From JANNVZ01 sp031418455 (GTDB taxonomy: Bacteria > Bacteroidota > Bacteroidia > Flavobacteriales_D > Sanyastnellaceae): a stretch of 64,000 bases of DNA. Within the stretch, counting starts at the first letter, position 1; every line of letters starts with the position of its first letter. The notes below the pieces were generated by a model, which searched no databases, was not told the DNA's origin, and saw nothing but the letters and a program-made list of their open reading frames with translations. A program made the translations under genes and the position numbers. The DNA is taken from positions 1-64,000 of the forward strand of contig JANOXJ010000221.1 of assembly GCA_031418455.1 (NCBI GenBank). The letters run 5' to 3'. Positions 6,901-16,256 of this stretch are shown piece by piece.

Positions 6901-8553
6901 ATGAAATTTAAATTTTTACTTTTATTGGGTCTAGCGAATGCTTTGGTGGCCACACTGTGTGCTACCGATGTGCATTCAATAGTTTCGCATTATAAAATAA
7001 ATGCAGAGCAGGAAATGCTTCTGCAAGATTCATTACCCGCTATATCTACCCCTACACAAAATCAAATTCTTTCCATCTGTTTAGGCCAAAGCATTACCCT
7101 TGCTTTTGATGGTATGCCACTTAGTGCTACTACTTTTTTAGAAATTAACTGGTATCATAATGATGTATTGGTAGGTGTGGGGGAGGAGATTACTCTTAAC
7201 AACATAACTGCTGATGCTGCCGGCAATTACACAGCAGAAATAACACGCTACAATAGTTGCGCAAGCATTACGGAAGCTTATGTAATGTACAATGTTTTGC
7301 TTAATGAAAACGGGCCAGATATAGTGCCAACTGTGCCACTCGATGAAATAGAACTTGTATGCACGGGCAGTTATTTTAGCTTCACGTTTGAGGCCAATGT
7401 GCCAATAGATACCTATAACTGGATACATAACGGTAATACCATTAGTTCGCAAGCTAACATGGAAATATTGAGTTTTGGGCCGGAAAACCAAGGTGAGTAC
7501 TACTGCACTGTTACTGCTACAAATGCCTGCGGAACCACAGAAATTAATTACCTTGTGTTCTCTCTATTTTCTGGGGACTCACTTGCGCTTATGGACACGC
7601 CTGCAATACAAGACACCACCGTGTGCTTAGGCAATGATTTTGAGTTAACCTTTGGAAGTGTTGCTAATGTGAGTAGCTATCAATGGTACTTTAATGACAC
7701 TGCAATAGGCGAAGGTCAATACTTGACCATTTCAAATATGACAGATGATAATGAAGGCGAATATTATTGTGAGGTAACCGGCAGCAACGGTTGCACAACA
7801 CAAACCGAAATGTACTTGATATATAACGTGCTGGTTAGCTCAGGCCCTTTCATTATTACGCCTGAGGTATTAGGTGTTGTTGATTTGTGTGTGGGTGCTG
7901 ATTTTACCTTAGTGTACTACCCGGCCGATGGTGGCGAAAACTTTGAATGGAACTACAATGAGGCGTTGGTAGGAACAGGACTTTTGTTAGACCTTACCAA
8001 TTTGCAATTGGACCAAAGTGGTAGTTACTTCTGCACTGCTACAGCTACGGATAATTGCGGCACCTCAAGCCTCACTTATGAAATAGCTACACTAAACATA
8101 GTAGATGTAGTGCAACCTGTAATTTCTAACATTGATGGGGTGCTACAGGTGCAACAAGATTTTAACTCTTACACTTGGTATTTAGATGGAATTTCCATGA
8201 GCAACGATGCCACGTTTGAACTCTCAGAGTCTGGCACATACGCTGTGGAAGTAACCAATGAACTTGGATGTACAAGCGCTTCCGATGATTTTTATTTTGA
8301 TGGTATCAATTATTTGACTGCTGGCACTATTCGCATTTATCCTAATCCGTTTGAGAATGAATTAAACGTGCTATCTGCTAAAACTATTGAGAGCATTACT
8401 ATTTATAATGCCATGGGCGCCATAGCCTACACGGCTGCTGGCCCGCTTATGGCCACCATAGACTTGTCTGCCCTAAGTGCAGGAGTGTATTATGTAATGG
8501 TGACCAATGTGGAGCACCAGCTAGAAGTTTTAAAAGTGATAAAAGAAAACTAA
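6901..8553 (+). CDS. Secreted Ig-like multidomain protein with T9SS type A sorting domain
   Basis: I choose the ATG at 6901, which begins a signal peptide (MKFKFLLLLGLANALVATLC), over an in-frame start 123 bases upstream. The 550-residue product holds about four Ig-like domains of roughly 90-100 residues. Each shows the W...G.....YYC core of immunoglobulin folds, for example YNWIHNG...GEYYCTVTATN and YQWYFND...GEYYCEVTGSN. A short partial copy (YTWYLDG) follows. The last 75 residues, from IRIYPNPFENEL to the final LKVIKEN, form a T9SS type A sorting domain, so the protein should cross the outer membrane and be anchored or released at the cell surface. Its ligand is unknown. A bidirectional terminator follows the stop codon. 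Confidence 0.88.
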   Translation: MKFKFLLLLGLANALVATLCATDVHSIVSHYKINAEQEMLLQDSLPAISTPTQNQILSICLGQSITLAFDGMPLSATTFLEINWYHNDVLVGVGEEITLNNITADAAGNYTAEITRYNSCASITEAYVMYNVLLNENGPDIVPTVPLDEIELVCTGSYFSFTFEANVPIDTYNWIHNGNTISSQANMEILSFGPENQGEYYCTVTATNACGTTEINYLVFSLFSGDSLALMDTPAIQDTTVCLGNDFELTFGSVANVSSYQWYFNDTAIGEGQYLTISNMTDDNEGEYYCEVTGSNGCTTQTEMYLIYNVLVSSGPFIITPEVLGVVDLCVGADFTLVYYPADGGENFEWNYNEALVGTGLLLDLTNLQLDQSGSYFCTATATDNCGTSSLTYEIATLNIVDVVQPVISNIDGVLQVQQDFNSYTWYLDGISMSNDATFELSESGTYAVEVTNELGCTSASDDFYFDGINYLTAGTIRIYPNPFENELNVLSAKTIESITIYNAMGAIAYTAAGPLMATIDLSALSAGVYYVMVTNVEHQLEVLKVIKEN

Positions 8554-8570
8554 GAGAAAACATTCAGCTA

Positions 8571-8602
8571 AAAAAGCCGCCCAATTTATTGGGCGGCTTT
8601 TT
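8571..8602. terminator. Bidirectional terminator between convergent genes
   Basis: AAAAAGCCGCCCAA pairs with TTGGGCGGCTTTTT around a 3-4 base loop. It gives a strong G+C-rich stem with a T-run on either strand and serves the genes ending at 8553 (plus) and 8633 (minus). Confidence 0.9.
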
Positions 8603-8632
8603 TGTTAAGGTAATTTAAGGTTAAGCAAGGCT

Positions 8633-9664
8633 CTATGCTGCGTGTTTTTGCAAAAAGGCTTCACTGGCTTTTTGCCATGCGTCCAGGTTTTTGCTGCGCT
8701 CAGTATTGAGTGTTTTGTTTATGGTGTTGTTTTTATTTACAGCTGCGTTGTATTCATTCACTGCTTTATTAAACTCGTCTGATTCGGCTTTGGTCACTTC
8801 AGATTTTTTCTTGCTCTTAATGGCAGCATCTATTTTCAAGAATGTGTCTTGCTTGGCATAAAAATCAAGCATTGCCGGAAAGTCGGTAGTGCCTTCCTTT
8901 AAGTAAAATTTAAGTATGTCCATACACGCAAGTTTTAAAGAACCGTCACCATTGAATGCTTTTATTTCCTTTAACTTGGCTAGCCCTTCGTTTGATGCTT
9001 CTATCATGGCATTTTTTGCCTGCTCTGCAGCAGCCATATCTTTTGTATTTAGGGCATTCATAAATTTTGTTTCTTCTATATAGGCTTTAAAGAAAATAAG
9101 ATAAATAGGTTTGCGATAATCAAAGGCCAATCCTGCACGCTTCATCTTCTCAGATAGTTTCGTTTCTCCTTTGATAAGCGTAATATTGTTGGAGGCGGCA
9201 AATGCCTCTACTGCTACATCCAGCTGGTCATTGGACTCAGCCATTTTAGCATTTACCTGGTCTTGCAGTGTCATATATGCTTCCATTTCGCTATATGAAT
9301 TTTCTGCTATTTCTTCCAGGTTCACTATTTTCTCATAGTCGTCATTCAGTATGTCGTAGTTCAGTTTTAGGTAGTTTACAAATGCAGTTTTTATTTCATC
9401 CTGATTATTGAAAGATGGGCGCGATTCTACATTTTTTTTAGCCGTTTTTATTTGTGCCATTACTTCCTGACGTCTGTTTTCGATTTTGCGAGCGCCTTTG
9501 CTGCGTGCTATGCTGCTGGTGTAGTCCCACATATCTTTGGTTACAGTATTGCCCTGTGCATTTAAATAATCTAAGTAATCTCCTGCTGTGGCAAAAGATT
9601 GCGCGCTTAGTTGTAAGCAGCTAATGAGAAGTAGGCACAGAGTTAAGGTGAAAGTTTTTTTCAT
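8633..9664 (-). CDS. Exported helical protein of unknown function
   Basis: The 343-residue product starts with a signal peptide (MKKTFTLTLCLLLISCLQLSAQ). A cysteine lies inside the hydrophobic stretch, but cleavage after SAQ seems more likely than lipidation. The mature protein is almost entirely predicted helix, rich in Lys, Glu, Asn and Ala, with heptad-like stretches such as EYNAAVNKNNTINKTLNTE near the C-terminus. The N-terminal part (SFATAGDYLDYLNAQ) recalls uncharacterised surface proteins of Bacteroidota and Leptospira, but I cannot assign a family firmly. It starts 9 bases after the stop of the upstream S41 protease gene, so the two are almost certainly co-transcribed. It could be a partner, adaptor or substrate of that protease. 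Glu- and Lys-rich helices are also seen in periplasmic chaperones. Confidence 0.75.
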   Translation of the reverse strand: MKKTFTLTLCLLLISCLQLSAQSFATAGDYLDYLNAQGNTVTKDMWDYTSSIARSKGARKIENRRQEVMAQIKTAKKNVESRPSFNNQDEIKTAFVNYLKLNYDILNDDYEKIVNLEEIAENSYSEMEAYMTLQDQVNAKMAESNDQLDVAVEAFAASNNITLIKGETKLSEKMKRAGLAFDYRKPIYLIFFKAYIEETKFMNALNTKDMAAAEQAKNAMIEASNEGLAKLKEIKAFNGDGSLKLACMDILKFYLKEGTTDFPAMLDFYAKQDTFLKIDAAIKSKKKSEVTKAESDEFNKAVNEYNAAVNKNNTINKTLNTERSKNLDAWQKASEAFLQKHAA

Positions 9665-9673
9665 AGTGTTTTG

Positions 9674-11767
9674 TTATTTTGGTTGTAGTTGTATAAGGTC
9701 TTTCATTATGTGAAAAGTTTCATGTAAGTCAGCATCTTTCTGCAGCATTTTAGATTGCTCATCAAATACTGTTTTTAAGTAGGCGTCTACTTTAATTACC
9801 ATAAGGTTGGCAGTGGCCGCTGTTATTTCAAACGGACATTTAAGTTCTTTTTCTAACGACAGAATAAAATCTGCGTAAGCATTGGTTTTTTCCATTTCCT
9901 TTTCAAACACTTTTGGGTTGAGCGCTATGGCATATTCTTTTTTTGGCCAAATGGCTTTGTTTTCGTTGAGTCTTAGGTAATAGGCAGATGCGGCCATGCG
10001 TCTTTTGCTGCGCTGCAGCAAAGAGTCGGTTGGCAGGTCAGCTGCTTTTTTATACACTAAATTTTTCTCTACAAAACCTCCTTGTAGTGTGTTGCTATAA
10101 CTAGATTCAGAAATGTCTAATTCTGCAAAAATATTTGGCAATGACACATGTGGTTCTACACCGCTGTTTTGGTGTGTTTTTCCTGTAATGCGATAGACCA
10201 TAAAACCAGTGGCTTTTAGATATGCCAGCGGTGTGTTGGTAGAACCTAACTGTTTCACATTGTTGTGTATAGGAAACATTGCCTGGCCTGTGCTTTTGCC
10301 ATAGGTGCGCTGGCCTACTATAAGCGCTCTGTTGTTGTCTTGCAACACTGCCGAAAAAACTTCGGAGGCCGAGGCGCTAAATCCATTCACCATTACTATA
10401 AGAGGACCATTGTATAGGGTGCCTTTGTTTAACTCTTTTACTATGGTGGGCTTACCATCTTTAGCCACCGTCATGCATATAGGACCTACATCTATAAACA
10501 AGCCGGCTAAATCCACCGCCTCGTGCATAGCACCACCACCATTGTTGCGCAAGTCCAGTATCATTCCCTTTATGCCTTCCTGGTTCATTTTCATTATTTC
10601 CTTGCCCACATCATTCGCACAGCCTTTGTCCACATACCATGAGCTGGAGGTGTAAAATGCGGGCAACGATAAGTACCCAATTTTAGTAGAACCTTCTTGC
10701 AGTATGAGCCCGGTTATAACATTTTCATCTACGCGTATAGCTTCTTTGCGCAATTGCACCACTTGCTTATTGCCCGATTCTTTTTCTATTTCTATACTCG
10801 CTCGGTTATTAGCGTTGTTGTCGAGCATACCTGTTAGCTCCTCGGCTTTTATGCAGCGCAAATCGGTTATTTGTTTTCCGCCTATAGTTACGCTAAGTAT
10901 TTTGTCGTTTACGTTAAGTGTGTTTTGTCGCCATGCATCGCTGCCGGGCACCAGGCCTGCTATCACTTTTTCGTGCGCATCGTTGTCCGCTATTATTATT
11001 CCAAAAGAGCGTGTGTCACTGGAAAGGCTTCCTGTAAAGGATTTATTAGTTGTCATGTCGAAGTATGCGCTGTGCGGGTCATAAGCCAGCGCTATGGCTT
11101 TTAGTAAAGCTTCCATAAGGAAGGCCTCATAGTCTGCATCGGTTTTAAATGACTGTGCCTTGTCTACCTCGCATATTAATTCTGATGCTACATTGGATTT
11201 AATAATGCTTTCATTGGCTTTTATATAATCAGTAAGCGGTTGCGGTATGGTTTCCGGTGAGTCTTTTTCTTCCTGCATTTTTAGTGCATACTGTAGCACA
11301 TCTACTTTAAAAGATTTTTCCAGAAAAATTTTCCTCATTTCTTCAGTGGCCGTAAAAGTTTTGCCGCCCCGCACGGAAAGCCTTATGGAGTCGTTAGCGA
11401 TGAAGTTTAATTTAGCTCTTGATATAGTAGATACTTCTTCATTAAATCTTAAAAGATGTTCTTTGTATAAAGCTATTATACCTTCAATAAAATCGCAATT
11501 GGAATTGCTTAACGTGTCTAAAAAATAAGGTTGAAAGTTTTTGGTATTGTTTACATCAGCTTGTGTAAATAACACGCGGTTAGGATCTATTTGTAAAAAG
11601 AAATTGAGTGCAATAAATTCTTGCGTTTGCACATTGTTAGCCACAGGAGCATAGTGCACGCGTGCAAGTGTTTGCACCATTACATGGCTGCGCTGCGATG
11701 TTTTGCATTGGGAGTGCCCGACAATTAAGATTGTGAGAGAACAAAAAAATAATAACAGTCTTAGCAT
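9674..11767 (-). CDS. S41 family C-terminal-processing (Tsp/Prc-like) peptidase
   Basis: This 697-residue periplasmic serine protease begins with a signal peptide (MLRLLLFFCSLTILIVGHSQ). An N-terminal helical region, up to about residue 240, contains DPHSAYFDMTTNKSF. A PDZ domain occupies about residues 255-345 (VNDKILSVTIGG). The S41 catalytic domain spans about residues 360-540, with the motif LDLRNNGGGAMHEAVDLAGL. The catalytic serine lies in NGFSASASEVF and the catalytic lysine in TYGKSTGQ. A long C-terminal helical domain follows, as in E. coli Tsp. Such enzymes degrade or trim proteins with exposed C-termini in the envelope. The gene is the first of a two-gene operon with the helical exported protein at 8633-9664. 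Confidence 0.92.
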   Translation of the reverse strand: MLRLLLFFCSLTILIVGHSQCKTSQRSHVMVQTLARVHYAPVANNVQTQEFIALNFFLQIDPNRVLFTQADVNNTKNFQPYFLDTLSNSNCDFIEGIIALYKEHLLRFNEEVSTISRAKLNFIANDSIRLSVRGGKTFTATEEMRKIFLEKSFKVDVLQYALKMQEEKDSPETIPQPLTDYIKANESIIKSNVASELICEVDKAQSFKTDADYEAFLMEALLKAIALAYDPHSAYFDMTTNKSFTGSLSSDTRSFGIIIADNDAHEKVIAGLVPGSDAWRQNTLNVNDKILSVTIGGKQITDLRCIKAEELTGMLDNNANNRASIEIEKESGNKQVVQLRKEAIRVDENVITGLILQEGSTKIGYLSLPAFYTSSSWYVDKGCANDVGKEIMKMNQEGIKGMILDLRNNGGGAMHEAVDLAGLFIDVGPICMTVAKDGKPTIVKELNKGTLYNGPLIVMVNGFSASASEVFSAVLQDNNRALIVGQRTYGKSTGQAMFPIHNNVKQLGSTNTPLAYLKATGFMVYRITGKTHQNSGVEPHVSLPNIFAELDISESSYSNTLQGGFVEKNLVYKKAADLPTDSLLQRSKRRMAASAYYLRLNENKAIWPKKEYAIALNPKVFEKEMEKTNAYADFILSLEKELKCPFEITAATANLMVIKVDAYLKTVFDEQSKMLQKDADLHETFHIMKDLIQLQPK

Positions 11768-11832
11768 AGAGTTCTGTTCAGGTTTTAGTGCTAAAATAAC
11801 GGTTGTTTAATTATTCCAACACTTTATCCAAA

Positions 11833-11867
11833 AAAAAATCGCTATGCAAGGTGCATAGCGATTTTTT
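11833..11867 (-). terminator. Intrinsic terminator of the ten-repeat protein gene
   Basis: ATCGCTATGCA and TGCATAGCGAT form an 11-base perfect stem with a 3-base loop, flanked by A- and T-runs. It lies about 33 bases beyond the stop at 11900 on the minus strand. Confidence 0.88.
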
Positions 11868-11899
11868 AATAGTCCTAAATTTTATTGGGAAACTAGTTG

Positions 11900-14800
11900 T
11901 TATTCCACTATTAGTTTGGCCAATGCTTTTCCATTATTGTCAGTTATATGATACATACCAGCACTTAGGTTAGATACATCAGTTTGCATTGTACCGGCAG
12001 AATACATATTAATATTCTGCACAATGCGGCCTGTTACATCCAATATATTAAGTGTGCTTATAAATGTTCCTTTTGCATCTATAATTAATGTAGAAGATGC
12101 AGGGTTAGGATAAACATCCAATGTGTTGTTGTTTAATTCATCCAAGCCTATAGGGCAATCTACACAAGAGCTAAAACAAACTTCAGGTAACGATACATCT
12201 ACATTGTCTACCGTAATGCTACGGTTGTAGCCACCAAAACCATCGTCTACTCCACATTCAAAAGGAACAGTTTCTACGTTTGTAAAGGTGTTGCCATTTA
12301 TGAATTTGTAAAGTACCAGCGCATTTTCAGCTACACTCACTGTGGCTGTATATACGTTGTTAAAGGCAAGTGTCATAGGTGTGGCAGTAGGCGAAAATGC
12401 ATTAAACGAACCGGTTAAATGCACTCCTGCAGCATCTGCAGTTAGCTGGCCCAGGTCCACTAAGAAGGTTATGTCCACCATAGGATTTGATGTACATGCT
12501 GCACAACCTGAAAAACAAACGGGAGCTAAGGTTTCGTTAGCAACGCCTGCGGTGTACGAACGATTGCTAAACGCACCTGTTCCGCATTCTGTTGGTACTG
12601 TTTCGTAGTTTATTCCGTTTAAGAATTTGTACTGCACAGTTTCTCCGCTGTTAAGCACCACTACTGCCTGGTACAAGCCTGGTGCGTATTCACTCATTTG
12701 TGTATCTGTGCCGCTCCATGCATTAAAGTCGCCTGCTATAAATACTCCTTCAGTAGCTACAGTTTCGTTGGTCATATCCACGCGGATTGTTATAAGCACC
12801 GGAGTTTGCTTAGCGCAAGCTTCGCATGCTGCAAAACATACAGGGCCATAGGTAGCATCTGTTACAGCCACATCAAAGTTGCGGTTGTAGCCACCAAAAC
12901 CATCGCCTAGGCCGCATGCCGCAGGTACTACTTCTGCAAATGGCCAGTCGTTGCCGTTAATGAATTTGAATAGCACTGTAGAGTTAGTGTCAATTTGCGC
13001 AGTGTACTCATATATGCCATCGCTGTTAGCATCTGTCATAGTAGAGCTGGCAGGATTCCATCCTTGGAAGTTGCCCGCTATATGCACGCCATTTGCACTT
13101 ACTGTTTCGTTGGTCATATCCACTTGGAACAATACAGTAACTGTTGTTGGTTCTACTATAATGTCGCAGTCTACACATTCGCCAAAGCACACTACTGCAT
13201 AAGCAGTATCTGCTTCTGCTACTGCTATGCTGCGATTGAATCCACCAAAACCATCATCGGTACCGCAAGTGGCAGGTACTGTTTCGCTCATAGGCCAGTC
13301 GTTGCCATTTATAAAGCGGAACTCAGCCGTAGTATTTGTTTCTACAGGAAGTGTAATGGTATAAATTCCATCGGCATCTACGTCTGTCATTTCAGAAGCT
13401 GCAGGGTCCCAACTTTGCATGCTGCCTGCTATGTGCACGCCATTAGCATCCACAGTTTCGTTAGCCATATTTACGCTAAAGGTTACATCTACAAATGTTG
13501 GTTCTACTATAATGTCGCAGTCTACGCAAGAGCCAAAACAAACTACTGCATATGCAGTATCTGCATCTGCTACTTCTATAGTGCGGTTCATGCCACCAAA
13601 GCCATCATCGGTGCCGCAAGTGGCAGGTACTGTTTCGCTCATAGGCCAGTCGTTGCCATTTATAAAACGGAACTCAGCAGTGGTGTTTGTTTCTACAGGA
13701 AGTGTTATGGTGTAAATTCCATCAGCATCTACATCTGTCATTTCAGAAGTTGCAGGGTCCCAACTTTGCATGTTGCCTGCTATGTGTACACCATTGGCAT
13801 CCACAGTTTCGTTAGCCATATTTAGGCTAAATGTTACATCTACAAATGTTGGTTCTACTATAATGTCGCAGTCTACGCAAGAGCCAAAACAAACTACTGT
13901 ATATGCAGTATCTGCATCTGCTACTTCTATAGTGCGATTCATTCCACCAAAGCCATCATCGGTGCCGCAAGTGGCAGGCACTGTTTCGCTCATAGGCCAG
14001 TCGTTGCCATTTATAAAGCGGAACTCAGCCGTAGTATTTGTTTCTACAGGAAGTGTTATGGTGTAAATTCCATCAGCATCTACGTCTGTCATTTCAGAAG
14101 CTGCAGGGTCCCAACTTTGCATGTTGCCTGCAATGTGTACACCATTGGCATCCACAGTTTCGTTAGCCATATTTAGGCTAAATGTTACATCTACAAATGT
14201 TGGTTCTACTATTATAGTGCAGTTTACACACTCGCCAAAGCAAACCACTGAAGCTATCACATCTATAGTACCTGTTTCTAAAATTCTGTTGTTGCCGCCA
14301 TTGCCATCGGGCAATCCGCATTCAGCAGGAACTACTTCTGCATCGTTCCATGTATTGCCATTTATAAATTTGTAAGAAAGGTTGGACCATTCATCTGCTT
14401 CAAATGTAATTTCATAAATTCCATCAGCATTGTCATCTGTCATTTCAGACATGGCAGGGTCCCAACCTTGAAAATTGCCTGCAACGTGCACTCCATTAGG
14501 GCTTACACTTTGGTCTTGCATGTTTACACTCAATGTAATCATGTTGCTAGGGTCAACTATAATAACATTGCAATTGGTGCATGAACCAAAACAAACAGTG
14601 TCTTGCACCACAGCGACAGTGTCAGTATAAAATACTCTGCTAAGGTTGCCACCACCATCGGTTAGGGCGCATTGTGCAGGCACAGTTTCTTCGTTGCCCC
14701 ATGTGTTGCCATTTATGAATTTATAAAAATGCTGTTCGTTTTCGGCTATTAAAAGTGTGGTTTCAAATACGCCATCAGCATCCATGTCTGTCATTTCAGT

Positions 14801-16078
14801 TGTGGTAGCACTCCAGTTATTAAACGTACCTGCCACATGCACACCGTTTAAACCAAGTGTTTCGTCTTGCATGTTCACATATAAAGTTACGTTTACAGAA
14901 TCGGGAACAACTACAGTTTCGCATTCAGAACAAGTGCTAAAACAAACAACAGCAAGTGTGGTGTCAGTATCTGCTAAAATGGCTCCGCGGTTAAATCCGC
15001 CAAAACCATTGTCTGTGCCGCATTCAGCTGGCACCATTTCTTCGTTGGCAAATACATTTCCATTTATAAACTTATATTCTAAAGTAGAATTGGCATCCGC
15101 TTCAAAAGTGTAATTGTACAAACCGTTGCCTTGGCTTACCATAGGCGAGGTGGTAGCATTCCATCCCTGAAAATTGCCGGCTACATGCACTCCATTGGGG
15201 CCAACCATTTCGTTGGTCATGTCTACCTGAAGTGTTACAGTTATAGGCAATGCAGGCGGAGGGCAGGCCGCACACTGGCCAAAGCATACCACAGGTATGG
15301 TAATAGCGCTTGTGCCACTAACTACAATTTGTCTGTTGTAGCCTCCAAAACCATCAGATACACCGCATGATGCAGGAACAATTTCTGCTCCAGGCCAGCT
15401 ATCGCCATTAATATATTTATATTGATAAGTACCTTGTTGCAAGGCCATGGTAACACTAAAAATTCCGTTGCCTACGGCAGTCATCGCAAGTGTACTGGGA
15501 TTCCAGTTTTGAAAACTACCAGCTAAGTGTATATCGTTTGCACTAATGGTTTGCTGACTTAAGTCTACTTGAAAAGTAACGTTTACAGGTTGTGCTATCC
15601 ACTCGGTAACACCACTTGCCAAACCACCACCTATGTAAAACCAAGGACCACTTCCTGTAAGGAAAGTGCCTGATGTCCATAGGCCTGCGCTATTTGCAAC
15701 ACTTTCGCGGCCTTGTCCGCCAGCTCCATATTGCATAAAATCTACCATGCTAGATGGTAGGCCAAAACTTCCGCTGGGAAGATATAATCCTAAATCGCTG
15801 GCTGTAGTGCCAAAACCGCTGCCGGGATTAGCCCAGGCTATGGTTACTTCTTCGTTTTGCGAAAGGTTGAAATCGCCACTTACAATACTAACATTGGCAG
15901 TGTTGAGGGTAGCATATTCGAACAATGCACACAGTCTGTATGTGCTAATGTCCACTGCCATGGCCCCATAGTTTTTAATTTTAATTTGGTCCGTTGCCGG
16001 ATTTACATAAGTGAATTTGAGCTGCGCATGTGCAAGGGTAGAAAGCAGCACAGCAACTAGAAGTAGAATTTTTTTCAT
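11900..16078 (-). CDS. Giant secreted protein with N-terminal lamin-tail-like domain, ten ~117-residue repeats and T9SS type A domain
   Basis: The 1392-residue product starts with a signal peptide (MKKILLLVAVLLSTLAHAQ). Residues 20-160 resemble a lamin-tail domain. From about residue 165, ten tandem repeats follow. Each begins like VTFQVDMTNETVSANGVHIA, continues with GNFQGWNPAxSxMTD and a FKFINGN-type strand, and ends with VPAxCGxxDGFGGxNR and CFGxCxxC. The first half of each repeat resembles the starch-binding / glycogen-binding (CBM20/CBM48-like) beta fold that carries aromatic sugar contacts. Each repeat contains four cysteines that could make two disulfides. The last 75 residues (LDVYPNPASSTL...LAKLIVE) are a T9SS type A sorting domain. 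A surface carbohydrate-binding or adhesive role is inferred. Repeats 5-7 are nearly identical in DNA, pointing to recent unequal recombination. Confidence 0.9.
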   Translation of the reverse strand: MKKILLLVAVLLSTLAHAQLKFTYVNPATDQIKIKNYGAMAVDISTYRLCALFEYATLNTANVSIVSGDFNLSQNEEVTIAWANPGSGFGTTASDLGLYLPSGSFGLPSSMVDFMQYGAGGQGRESVANSAGLWTSGTFLTGSGPWFYIGGGLASGVTEWIAQPVNVTFQVDLSQQTISANDIHLAGSFQNWNPSTLAMTAVGNGIFSVTMALQQGTYQYKYINGDSWPGAEIVPASCGVSDGFGGYNRQIVVSGTSAITIPVVCFGQCAACPPPALPITVTLQVDMTNEMVGPNGVHVAGNFQGWNATTSPMVSQGNGLYNYTFEADANSTLEYKFINGNVFANEEMVPAECGTDNGFGGFNRGAILADTDTTLAVVCFSTCSECETVVVPDSVNVTLYVNMQDETLGLNGVHVAGTFNNWSATTTEMTDMDADGVFETTLLIAENEQHFYKFINGNTWGNEETVPAQCALTDGGGNLSRVFYTDTVAVVQDTVCFGSCTNCNVIIVDPSNMITLSVNMQDQSVSPNGVHVAGNFQGWDPAMSEMTDDNADGIYEITFEADEWSNLSYKFINGNTWNDAEVVPAECGLPDGNGGNNRILETGTIDVIASVVCFGECVNCTIIVEPTFVDVTFSLNMANETVDANGVHIAGNMQSWDPAASEMTDVDADGIYTITLPVETNTTAEFRFINGNDWPMSETVPATCGTDDGFGGMNRTIEVADADTAYTVVCFGSCVDCDIIVEPTFVDVTFSLNMANETVDANGVHIAGNMQSWDPATSEMTDVDADGIYTITLPVETNTTAEFRFINGNDWPMSETVPATCGTDDGFGGMNRTIEVADADTAYAVVCFGSCVDCDIIVEPTFVDVTFSVNMANETVDANGVHIAGSMQSWDPAASEMTDVDADGIYTITLPVETNTTAEFRFINGNDWPMSETVPATCGTDDGFGGFNRSIAVAEADTAYAVVCFGECVDCDIIVEPTTVTVLFQVDMTNETVSANGVHIAGNFQGWNPASSTMTDANSDGIYEYTAQIDTNSTVLFKFINGNDWPFAEVVPAACGLGDGFGGYNRNFDVAVTDATYGPVCFAACEACAKQTPVLITIRVDMTNETVATEGVFIAGDFNAWSGTDTQMSEYAPGLYQAVVVLNSGETVQYKFLNGINYETVPTECGTGAFSNRSYTAGVANETLAPVCFSGCAACTSNPMVDITFLVDLGQLTADAAGVHLTGSFNAFSPTATPMTLAFNNVYTATVSVAENALVLYKFINGNTFTNVETVPFECGVDDGFGGYNRSITVDNVDVSLPEVCFSSCVDCPIGLDELNNNTLDVYPNPASSTLIIDAKGTFISTLNILDVTGRIVQNINMYSAGTMQTDVSNLSAGMYHITDNNGKALAKLIVE
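12150..15586 (-). repeat. Ten tandem coding repeats, unit about 351 bp
   Basis: Ten units of about 340-351 bases lie inside the gene at 11900-16078. In the block 13150-14202 three units repeat with an exact 351-base period: the marker GTTCTACTAT begins at 13150, 13501 and 13852, and its truncated match begins at 14203. These units differ at only scattered positions, while the outer units have diverged strongly. Confidence 0.9.
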
Positions 16079-16212
16079 TTAGAAATTAAGGGTTTTGAAA
16101 GTTTAACTTTGAGTGCGAAAATAATGCACTTTCATGCGTAAACGACTGTATTTTGGCACAAACCAATCGCATATGAATGCTCGTTTGTCGAAATTTTGAA
16201 CCAATTAATAAT

Positions 16213-16241
16213 TTGTAGAGGAAATGTAGCCTCTACCTTTG
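16213..16241 (+). promoter_or_regulatory. Putative promoter of the CotH-kinase gene
   Basis: TTG at 16213-16215, an 18-base spacer and TACCTTTG at 16234-16241 match the Bacteroidota promoter pattern. A possible TTG start codon at 16239 falls inside the -7 element, which argues for the ATG at 16257 as the true start. Confidence 0.6.
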
Positions 16242-16256
16242 AAAAAATTGAAGTCT

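Noticed and set aside
13419..14375. Recurrent antisense frames of 80-98 codons on the plus strand, spaced 351 bases
   Set aside because: They are shadows of the repeated coding units on the minus strand. Their periodicity comes from the repeat and not from independent genes.
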